Translations under genes and position numbers: made by a program
In this document: piece after piece, positions 1 to 5,195 of the stretch
How the letters are laid out: the number at the start of each line of letters is the position of its first letter
How positions within the stretch are numbered: position 1 is the stretch's first letter
Notes under the pieces: model-generated
The model's input: the letters and a program-made list of their open reading frames with translations, nothing else
Told to the model about the DNA's origin: nothing
Databases searched by the model: none
NCBI GenBank assembly: GCA_036123635.1
Contig: JAZADL010000159.1
Coordinates: 1-6,197, forward strand
Direction of reading: 5' to 3'
DNA from: UBA9410 sp036123635
Lineage (GTDB): Bacteria > Actinomycetota > Acidimicrobiia > Acidimicrobiales > MedAcidi-G1
DNA: 6,197 nt

Positions 1-608
1 TGGCCGTGGACCCGGTGCCGGCCAACCTGCTGGCCCAGCTCCTAGAGGTGTCGACGGCGTCCATCGAGGAAGCCTGCGCGAGCTTGGCCGACGAGTTCGA
101 AGCCCAGAGACGAGGCTTCGCCCTAGCTCGGGTGGGGGGTGGCTACCGGTTCCAGAGCCATCCCGACCAGGCGCCGTGGGTCGAGCGTTTCGTGGTTGAT
201 GGCCAGAGCAGCCGGTTGACGGCCGCCGCTCTAGAGACTCTCGCCATCGTTGCCTACAAGCAGCCAGTATCCCGGGCCCAGTTGTCGGCCATCCGCGGCG
301 TGGACGTAGAGACGGTGGTTCGCACTTTGCAGCAACGGGGCTACATCGACGAGGTCACGCGAGACCCAGGGCCCGGTAACGCCATCCTGTACGGAACCAC
401 CAGAGAATTCCTGGAAAGGATGGGGCTCGACGACATCGGTCAGCTTCCACCCCTTGGCGAGTTCGTGCCCGGTCCGGAGGTCGTGGAAGCACTGGAGCGG
501 GGCTTGAGGTCCGACCCAGAGGTGGAAGAAACCGTGGCGATGGTGGCCGACGGATCCGCCGAGGGAACCCCGGCTGACGCCGACGGGGCCGCTGCGCCGG
601 AGGGCTGA
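1..608 (+). CDS. scpB: Segregation and condensation protein B (ScpB), 5'-truncated
   Basis: ScpB is the winged-helix subunit that, with ScpA, binds SMC to form the bacterial condensin that organises and segregates the chromosome in the cytoplasm. The frame is open to the left edge (first complete codon at position 3). The GTG at position 6 reads as an internal valine, because ScpB proteins usually have several more residues before the stretch seen here, so the true start lies outside. Counting that GTG as residue 1, a first winged-helix region covers about 1-62. The second starts with the hallmark LTAAALETLAIVAYKQPVSR (71-90), followed by IRGVD (96-100), GYIDEV (112-117) and PGNAILYGTT (123-132), and ends with FLERMGLDD and LPPLGEF. 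The last 35 or so residues are acidic and Ala/Gly-rich, probably disordered. The next gene starts 3 bases after the stop. scpA would be expected just upstream, but this is not visible. Confidence 0.95.
   Translation, partial: AVDPVPANLLAQLLEVSTASIEEACASLADEFEAQRRGFALARVGGGYRFQSHPDQAPWVERFVVDGQSSRLTAAALETLAIVAYKQPVSRAQLSAIRGVDVETVVRTLQQRGYIDEVTRDPGPGNAILYGTTREFLERMGLDDIGQLPPLGEFVPGPEVVEALERGLRSDPEVEETVAMVADGSAEGTPADADGAAAPEG
599..604 (+). promoter_or_regulatory. Ribosome binding site of the pseudouridine synthase gene
   Basis: GGAGGG lies 7 bases before the GTG at 612, inside the last codons of scpB. It supports GTG 612 as the start and suggests translational coupling to scpB. Confidence 0.7.
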
Positions 609-611
609 GCG

Positions 612-1343
612 GTGGCCGCACTGTCCGGCGAGGGCGAGCGGCTTCAGAAGGTGCTGGCCCGGGTCGGCATTGGCAGCAGACGGGTGTGCGAGGACCTGAT
701 CGCCGAGGGGCGAGTACGGGTAGACGGTGATATAGCAGTGCTGGGCCGTCGGGTGGATCCGGAGACGGCCCTCATCGAAGTCGACGGAGCACCGGTTGGG
801 GTGCGGCCCGACCTCGTTCACTACGTCCTGAACAAGCCGGCTGGGGTGGTGACCACGGCCGACGACCCACAGGGTCGGCCCACGGTGGTGGGCCTGGTGC
901 CCGATGAGCCGAGAGTCTTCCCGGTAGGGCGCCTCGACGCTGATACCGAGGGCCTACTGCTGTTGACCAACGACGGTGAACTGGCCCACCGACTGACCCA
1001 CCCGTCCTACGGGGTGGAGAAGGAGTATGTGGCTGAGGTGGAGGGTTTACCGACCCGAGCTGTTCTCCGCCGCCTACGGGAGGGTGTGGAGTTAGACGAC
1101 GGCCCGACAGCTCCAGCCCGCGCCACCCTGATTGATCCGTCGGTAGTGCGCCTAACCATCCACGAGGGACGCAACCGGCAGGTTCGGCGGATGTGTGAGG
1201 CCGTGGGGCATTCTGTGGTGCGTCTGGTTCGGACTCGGATCGGTCCGCTGGCTGATCGGAGCTTGGCCCCCGGGGCGTGGCGGGAACTAACCGGCGACGA
1301 GGTCCGGTCGCTGCAGCGTGCGGTGGCCGAGCCGGGGTCCTGA
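612..1343 (+). CDS. rluB: RsuA/RluB-family rRNA pseudouridine synthase
   Basis: This enzyme converts a uridine in ribosomal RNA to pseudouridine; family members act on 23S (RluB, RluE, RluF) or 16S (RsuA) rRNA. The 243-residue protein begins with an S4 RNA-binding domain (about 9-65: RLQKVLARVGIGSRR, then GRVRVDG). The catalytic domain follows: LNKPAGVVTT (73-82), then the catalytic loop GRLDADTEGLLLLTNDGEL (106-124) with the presumed nucleophile Asp109, KEYVAEV (137-143) and EGRNRQVRRMCEAVGH (185-200). All key motifs are intact and the length is normal. The start is GTG with a good ribosome binding site, 3 bases after scpB. The scpB-rluB pairing is widespread in Gram-positive bacteria, which favours the RluB-like name. 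The exact target uridine cannot be read from the sequence, and the symbol follows the usual annotation of this locus. Confidence 0.93.
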   Translation: MAALSGEGERLQKVLARVGIGSRRVCEDLIAEGRVRVDGDIAVLGRRVDPETALIEVDGAPVGVRPDLVHYVLNKPAGVVTTADDPQGRPTVVGLVPDEPRVFPVGRLDADTEGLLLLTNDGELAHRLTHPSYGVEKEYVAEVEGLPTRAVLRRLREGVELDDGPTAPARATLIDPSVVRLTIHEGRNRQVRRMCEAVGHSVVRLVRTRIGPLADRSLAPGAWRELTGDEVRSLQRAVAEPGS

Positions 1344-1356
1344 GCCCCTTTCTCAG
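1334..1356 (+). terminator. Possible weak intrinsic terminator at the end of the pseudouridine synthase gene
   Basis: GGGG (1334-1337) can pair with CCCC (1345-1348), with one possible U-G pair inside, and TTT CTC follows at once. The stop codon lies in the loop. An overlapping alternative is CTGAG (1340-1344) pairing with CTCAG (1352-1356). The two hairpins share bases and exclude each other. The U tract is only three long, so termination would be weak. It fits a break between the scpB-rluB unit and the tyrA operon. Inferred from base pairing only. Confidence 0.35.
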
Positions 1357-1370
1357 AAGCAGAACTCCCA

Positions 1371-1399
1371 CCGACCGCCCCACGGGAGGCCGGTAGCAT
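1371..1399 (+). promoter_or_regulatory. Candidate promoter of the tyrA-aroA-cmk-plsC operon
   Basis: TAGCAT at 1394-1399 fits the TANNNT -10 consensus of actinobacterial housekeeping sigma factors. A poor -35 candidate, CCGACC at 1371-1376 (only GAC matches TTGAC), sits 17 bases upstream. Transcription would begin about 7-8 bases after the -10, at 1406-1408, almost on the ATG at 1408. The location fits: this is the only sizeable gap in the plus-strand gene chain. There is no experimental support. Confidence 0.5.
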
Positions 1400-1407
1400 C
1401 GGTTCCC

Positions 1408-1452
1408 ATGGTGTGCTTTGATCCCGCCGTCTTGGCGCGACTGATCCGATGA
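1408..1452 (+). CDS. Candidate leaderless 14-codon leader ORF coupled to tyrA
   Basis: An ATG at 1408 opens a frame encoding MVCFDPAVLARLIR and stopping at TGA 1450-1452. The stop overlaps the tyrA ATG as ATGA (1449-1452), the classic arrangement for translational coupling. The start lies 8 bases after the candidate -10 TAGCAT, so its mRNA could begin at or next to the AUG; leaderless translation is common in actinobacteria. tyrA itself has no recognisable Shine-Dalgarno sequence, which makes coupling attractive. The peptide has one Phe and no Tyr, so it does not look like a classical attenuator for aromatic amino acids. A small hairpin CGCC-GTCTT-GGCG (1425-1437) lies inside it. A 14-codon frame can arise by chance, so this remains a hypothesis. 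Confidence 0.35.
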   Translation: MVCFDPAVLARLIR

Positions 1453-2522
1453 TCGACGGTACATCCCGACGGGCCACTGTGGTCGGCGTGGGCCTTGTCG
1501 GCGGATCGATTGGTCTGGCCCTACGGGCCCGCGGATGGCAAGTCCACGGGGTCGACCCCGACGGGGGCCGCCTGGACCGGGCCGTTGAAATGGGGGCCAT
1601 TGACGCCGCCGGGTGGGATGCCGAGGCCGAAGTCACCTTTGTGGCCACGCCAGTCGGTCAGATCGCCGAGGCCGTGTCCGAGGCACTGGTCGCCGCCCCG
1701 TCCGGCCTTGTGACTGACGTGGGCAGCGTGAAGGCTCCGGTGGTCGCAGCGGTGGGCAACGACCGCTTCATCGGCGGCCACCCCATGGCCGGCTCAGAAC
1801 AGGAGGGCCTGGACGGAGCGGAGGCCGACATGTTCATGGACGCCATCTGGGTGCTGACTCCTACCGAGACGACCGACGGTAACGCTCTGGCCCAGTTGCG
1901 CTCGACCGTCGCCTCACTAGGGGCCGAAATTCTGACCCTGGCCCCCGACCGCCACGACTCTCTGGTCGCCTTGGTATCTCATGTGCCTCACCTGACGGCG
2001 GCCACCCTGATGGGCATCGCCTCGGCCCGCTCTGAGGAGCATTCGGCGGTGCTCCGCTTGGCCGCCGGCGGCTTCCGGGACATGACCCGGGTGGCGGCCG
2101 GCCATCCTGGTATCTGGCCCGATATCTGCCGAGAGAACGCGACGGCTATCGACGATGTCCTTGATGACTTGATCAGCGCTCTGGATGACGTGCGGTCCGA
2201 GGTGTCGAGCGGAGACCACGATGGGTTATTACACCGCCTAGAGACAGCCCGAATGGCTCGGGTGAGCCTGCCCACTGGTGCCCCCCGACCCTCCGAACTT
2301 TCCGAAGTGAGGGTTCCGGTGCTGGACCAGCCAGGCGAGCTAGCTGCCATCACACTGCTGGCTACCGACCTGGATGTGAACATCTACGACATGGAGATCG
2401 CCCACTCGGCCGAGGGCGACCGGGGCGTGGTGCTGCTAATCGTCGAGTCCGACCTGGCGGAACGCCTGAAGGGCGGCCTGATGGCTAAGGGATACCGGCC
2501 CACCACAGCCCCCTTGTCGTGA
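1449..2522 (+). CDS. tyrA: Prephenate dehydrogenase with C-terminal ACT domain
   Basis: TyrA oxidatively decarboxylates prephenate to 4-hydroxyphenylpyruvate, the committed step to tyrosine, in the cytoplasm. The 357-residue protein starts with a Rossmann nucleotide-binding loop GVGLVGGSIG (13-22). Asp36 at the end of the second strand suggests NAD+ rather than NADP+. Then come VTDVGSVK (88-95), HPMAGSE (111-117) with the presumed catalytic His111, SHVPH (177-181), and an all-helical dimerisation domain to about 275. Residues 286-350 (VRVPVLDQPGELAAI, DVNIYDMEIAH) form an ACT domain, as in Bacillus-type enzymes, a likely site for tyrosine feedback. ATG 1449 is chosen because the nearest upstream in-frame start is followed at once by a stop (1419-1421). 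No Shine-Dalgarno sequence is visible, but the start overlaps the end of a mini-ORF. Arogenate as substrate cannot be excluded. Confidence 0.95.
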   Translation: MIDGTSRRATVVGVGLVGGSIGLALRARGWQVHGVDPDGGRLDRAVEMGAIDAAGWDAEAEVTFVATPVGQIAEAVSEALVAAPSGLVTDVGSVKAPVVAAVGNDRFIGGHPMAGSEQEGLDGAEADMFMDAIWVLTPTETTDGNALAQLRSTVASLGAEILTLAPDRHDSLVALVSHVPHLTAATLMGIASARSEEHSAVLRLAAGGFRDMTRVAAGHPGIWPDICRENATAIDDVLDDLISALDDVRSEVSSGDHDGLLHRLETARMARVSLPTGAPRPSELSEVRVPVLDQPGELAAITLLATDLDVNIYDMEIAHSAEGDRGVVLLIVESDLAERLKGGLMAKGYRPTTAPLS

Positions 2523-2526
2523 GGGA
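2521..2526 (+). promoter_or_regulatory. Ribosome binding site of aroA
   Basis: GAGGGA overlaps the last bases of the tyrA stop codon and sits 6 bases before the GTG at 2533, supporting that non-ATG start. Confidence 0.65.
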
Positions 2527-2532
2527 CGACCG

Positions 2533-3804
2533 GTGAGCACCCAAGTTGTCGAACCGGGCGGTCCGTTGGTCGGCCGAGTTCAGGTGCCGGGCGACAAGTC
2601 GATTTCGCACAGAGTTCTAATGTTGGCTGGTCTGGCCGATGGCACGTCCACTATTCGGGGTCTCAGTGACGGCGACGACGTGGCCTGTACCCGCCGGATC
2701 ATGGAAGCTCTGGGCGCCACGGTCACCGAAGACGGGTCGTGCATCCTTCGTGTCGGAGGAAGGGGCCTCGAACCGGCAAACCAAACGCTGGACGTTGGTA
2801 ACTCAGGGACCGGGATCCGGCTGCTGGCCGGGCTACTGGCCGGATTGCCCTTCCGGTCGGTGCTAGACGGCGACGCCTCGATCCGACACCGACCCATGGA
2901 CCGGATCCTGGAGCCCCTGGCCCTCATGGGAGCCAAGGTGTCGGGCCGAGACGGATCCAGTCTGGCTCCACTGACCATCGACGGGGGAGGTCTCCGGGGG
3001 ATCGAGTACCGGTTGCCGGTTGCCAGCGCCCAGGTGAAGGGCTGTGTCCTATTCGCCGGGCTGTCGGCCGACGGCCCTACCACGATCGTCGAAGACCGGC
3101 CGTCACGAACCCACACCGAGGAATTGATGGCGGCTACCGGGATTCCGCTCGTCCGAGAGACCGACGGTCCTCTAGAGAGGGTGACGGTGAAACCGGGATG
3201 CCCGGCGCCTTTTGACCACGAGGTGGCCGGCGACCCGTCCCAGGCCGCCTTCTGGGCCGTGGCGGCGTCGATCGTGCCCGGGTCCGAGGTGGTGGTCGGC
3301 AACGTGTACTCAGGCCCGGCCCGATCGGGCTTCATCGATGTGTTGGCCCGGATGGGAGCCGATCTGGTCCACGACCCAGCTACCGGCGACCTCACGGTGC
3401 GCCACGCTGGACTGACCGGCACGGTGGTGACTCCCGACGAGGTGCCGGGGCTGGTCGACGAGGTACCGATCCTGGCCGTAGCCGCGGCGTGCGCTGAGGG
3501 TGAGACGGAGTTCGAAGGGGTAGGAGAACTCCGGATCAAGGAGAGCGACCGCCTAGCCACCGTGGAGTCCGAACTGGGCCGGATGGGGGCCGATGTCCGG
3601 GTCGACGGCGACACCCTGGTCGTTCGGGGCGGCTCCCTGAGAGGTACCAGGGTGGATTCCCACCACGATCACCGGATCGCTATGTCCTGCGCTGTGGCCG
3701 GCCTGGTGGCCGACGGCCCTACGACGGTCAGGGGCTGGGAGGCGGTAGCCACCAGCTACCCGGGATTCGAGGCCCACCTGGACGCCCTGCAGGGCAGGGG
3801 CTGA
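2533..3804 (+). CDS. aroA: 3-phosphoshikimate 1-carboxyvinyltransferase (EPSP synthase), class II type
   Basis: AroA transfers the enolpyruvyl group of phosphoenolpyruvate to shikimate 3-phosphate, the penultimate step to chorismate, and is the target of glyphosate. The 423-residue protein is full length. Motifs in order are PGDKSISHR (19-27), GNSGTGIR (89-96), RHRPMDRIL (118-126), SAQVK (165-169), RTHTE (192-196), GDPSQAAFW (233-241), LVDEVP (307-312, presumed catalytic Asp309), LRIKESDRL (333-341) and DHRIAM (379-384). The GDKS, SAQxK and RxHxE forms are class II signatures (Bacillus and CP4-like) rather than class I (E. coli-like). The inside-out alpha/beta repeat shows as the recurring turns LADGTSTIRG (34-43), SADGPTTIVED (178-188), CAEGETEFEG (320-329) and VADGPTTVRG (392-401). 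The start is GTG, 10 bases after tyrA, and cmk follows after 4 bases. Regulation is presumably with the operon. Confidence 0.97.
   Translation: MSTQVVEPGGPLVGRVQVPGDKSISHRVLMLAGLADGTSTIRGLSDGDDVACTRRIMEALGATVTEDGSCILRVGGRGLEPANQTLDVGNSGTGIRLLAGLLAGLPFRSVLDGDASIRHRPMDRILEPLALMGAKVSGRDGSSLAPLTIDGGGLRGIEYRLPVASAQVKGCVLFAGLSADGPTTIVEDRPSRTHTEELMAATGIPLVRETDGPLERVTVKPGCPAPFDHEVAGDPSQAAFWAVAASIVPGSEVVVGNVYSGPARSGFIDVLARMGADLVHDPATGDLTVRHAGLTGTVVTPDEVPGLVDEVPILAVAAACAEGETEFEGVGELRIKESDRLATVESELGRMGADVRVDGDTLVVRGGSLRGTRVDSHHDHRIAMSCAVAGLVADGPTTVRGWEAVATSYPGFEAHLDALQGRG
3796..3800 (+). promoter_or_regulatory. Ribosome binding site of cmk
   Basis: AGGGG inside the last codons of aroA, 8 bases before the ATG at 3809. 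Confidence 0.55.
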
Positions 3805-3808
3805 GACG

Positions 3809-4447
3809 ATGGTTCCCCGCGTGATCGCCATCGACGGACCCGCCGGGTCGGGCAAGTCGACGGTGTCGCGCGCCGTGGCCGACCGGCTGGGCCTGGAGTA
3901 CCTAGATACCGGGGCCATGTACCGGGGGGTGGCCTTCGCTGCACTTGAGCGAGGCATCGACCCGGGGGACACCAACGCCGTGGCCGAACTAGCCCGCTTG
4001 ATACCTCTCGAAGTGACCGGCTCGGTCTGCGTGGTGGACGGCGTTGACGCCACGGTGGCCATCCGGGGTCCCCAAGTCACGGTTGCCGTCAGCACGGTGG
4101 CCGCCAACCCGGAGGTTCGAGCCGAGATGGTCACCCGCCAACGGGCCTGGGTGATCGAGCGGGGCGGTGGCGTGGTGGAGGGTCGCGATATCGGGTCAGT
4201 GGTGTTCCCAGACGCCGAGCTGAAGATCTACTTGACTGCTTCGCCAGAGGTACGAGCCGACCGTCGGGCCTCCGAGACGCAGGGTGCTGACACCGGGGCA
4301 GTGGCTGCCGACATCCGACGTCGGGACGACGCCGACTCCACCCGGGAGGCCAGCCCGTTGGTTGAGGCGGCGGGTGCTGTGGTGGTCGACACCTCGGGTC
4401 TGACCGTGGACCAGGCTGCGGACGTCATCGAGGAGATGCTGGGTTGA
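3809..4447 (+). CDS. cmk: (d)CMP kinase (cytidylate kinase)
   Basis: Cmk phosphorylates CMP and dCMP to the diphosphates using ATP, recycling cytidine nucleotides released by RNA turnover and phospholipid synthesis. The 212-residue protein is slightly short for the bacterial family (about 220-230) but complete. Motifs: Walker A GPAGSGKST (10-18), the CMP-binding DTGAMYR (33-39), EGRDIG (124-129), and the lid and arginine-rich region RRDDADSTREASPL (171-184). The start is ATG, 4 bases after aroA, with a purine-rich site upstream. The stop codon overlaps the TTG start of plsC. aroA-cmk adjacency is common in bacteria; the step has no direct link to the shikimate pathway, so co-transcription is probably historical or growth-linked. 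Confidence 0.97.
   Translation: MVPRVIAIDGPAGSGKSTVSRAVADRLGLEYLDTGAMYRGVAFAALERGIDPGDTNAVAELARLIPLEVTGSVCVVDGVDATVAIRGPQVTVAVSTVAANPEVRAEMVTRQRAWVIERGGGVVEGRDIGSVVFPDAELKIYLTASPEVRADRRASETQGADTGAVAADIRRRDDADSTREASPLVEAAGAVVVDTSGLTVDQAADVIEEMLG
4431..4435 (+). promoter_or_regulatory. Ribosome binding site that decides the plsC start
   Basis: AGGAG in the last codons of cmk lies 8 bases before TTG 4444, an ideal distance. It favours the TTG over the in-frame ATG at 4468, which has only a GGGG run (4458-4461) upstream. Confidence 0.6.
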
Positions 4448-5157
4448 GTGGCGAATTGGGGCGCCGGATGTCGCCTTTCGATCGGGTGGCCTACCGGTTC
4501 TTTTGGTCACTGCTATGGCTTGTCTGCAAGGTGTGGTTCCGGTTCCGGGTGGTCGGCAAGGAAAACCTGCCGGCCGACGAGGCGTACATCCTGTCTCCGG
4601 TCCACCGCTCATACCTCGACACGCCGGTGGGGGGGATGGTCACTGCACGCCGCCAGCGGTTCTTGGGCAAGGAATCGCTGTGGCGGAACCGAGCCGCCGG
4701 ACGGTTCCTGACCATCGTGGGCGGGTTTCCAGTGGAGCGGGGTACGGCCGACCGGGCCGCCCTTCGGGGCTGTCAGGAGGTGCTGGAGCGCGGCGAACCA
4801 ATGGTGATGTTCCCGGAGGGAACCCGCAGGTACGGGCCGGTGGTACAGGCTGACCTGATGCACGCCGGCCCGGCCTTCGTGGCCACCCGGGCCAAAGTTC
4901 CCATAGTGCCTATGGGAATCGCCGGCACCGACCACGCCATGCCGGGTGGGTCGCCGCTCATCCGGCCGGTGAAGGTGGTAATGGTGGTCGGGAAGCCGAT
5001 CCGCCCACCGGATTTCGAGGGCCGGGTGCCACGTCGGTCAGTGGACGACCTCACCGAACGGCTCCGGATTGGTCTACAGGAATGCTTCGACGAGGCGCAG
5101 CGACTGGCCGGGCGTCCCGCCCTTCCGGTGCCCGACACCGGGCAGCCCGCCGACTGA
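4444..5157 (+). CDS. plsC: 1-acyl-sn-glycerol-3-phosphate acyltransferase (PlsC family)
   Basis: PlsC-type enzymes acylate lysophosphatidic acid to phosphatidic acid at the inner face of the membrane. The 237-residue protein has a short hydrophobic or amphipathic stretch near the N-terminus (about 19-32, FFWSLLWLVCKVWF), probably a membrane anchor. The acyltransferase blocks follow: block I HRSYLD (54-59, HX4D with presumed catalytic His54 and Asp59), block II GGFPVERG (93-100), block III FPEGTR (123-128) and block IV VPIVPMGI (152-159). Block I has Val instead of the usual Asn just before the His. The TTG start overlaps the cmk stop as TTGA, implying translational coupling. An ATG start at 4468 (residue 9) is the alternative. 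The acceptor could be another lysophospholipid, but position beside cmk and ispH is typical of plsC homologues. Confidence 0.9.
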   Translation: MSGELGRRMSPFDRVAYRFFWSLLWLVCKVWFRFRVVGKENLPADEAYILSPVHRSYLDTPVGGMVTARRQRFLGKESLWRNRAAGRFLTIVGGFPVERGTADRAALRGCQEVLERGEPMVMFPEGTRRYGPVVQADLMHAGPAFVATRAKVPIVPMGIAGTDHAMPGGSPLIRPVKVVMVVGKPIRPPDFEGRVPRRSVDDLTERLRIGLQECFDEAQRLAGRPALPVPDTGQPAD

Positions 5158-5189
5158 AAACCCTCCGGCCACAGACTGTTCGACAGGCC
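5125..5189. terminator. Possible hairpins ending the convergent plsC and ispH transcripts
   Basis: Two hairpins lie here. CCGGTG (5125-5130) pairs perfectly with CACCGG (5136-5141) around a 5-base loop, inside the last codons of plsC. CTGT (5176-5179) pairs with ACAG (5183-5186) around TCG in the 38-base intergenic gap, and GGC (5167-5169) with GCC (5187-5189) could extend it across a bulge. Neither has a strong U tract; on the minus strand four T residues follow the second hairpin after six other bases. Low-confidence bidirectional terminator; Rho-dependent ending is equally possible. Confidence 0.3.
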
Positions 5190-5195
5190 AGACGG

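Noticed and set aside
6..8. GTG 6 as the true start of scpB
   Set aside because: The frame stays open upstream to the window edge, and known ScpB proteins carry additional N-terminal residues before this point.
1344..1448. T-box or other riboswitch, or a Tyr/Phe attenuator, before tyrA
   Set aside because: The gap is only 105 bases, has no T-box-like conserved sequence, and the mini-ORF has one Phe and no Tyr.
772..1648. Long minus-strand frames (772-1464 and 1007-1648) across the pseudouridine synthase gene, the gap and early tyrA
   Set aside because: Low-complexity Arg/Pro/Ser products without motifs, overlapping two real genes; shadow frames.
2580..3614. 344-residue open frame on the minus strand opposite aroA
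   Set aside because: The product is Ser/Pro/Arg-rich with no recognisable motif and mirrors a strongly conserved gene; long antisense frames are expected in high-GC coding DNA.
3066..3722. 15-base direct repeat in aroA (3066-3080 and 3708-3722)
   Set aside because: Both copies encode the ADGPT turn that recurs in the internal alpha/beta repeats of EPSP synthase, so protein architecture explains it.
4503..4853. Plus-strand frame inside plsC
   Set aside because: It is an alternative frame of a gene with all four acyltransferase blocks intact; its Gly/Arg/Pro-rich product matches nothing known.
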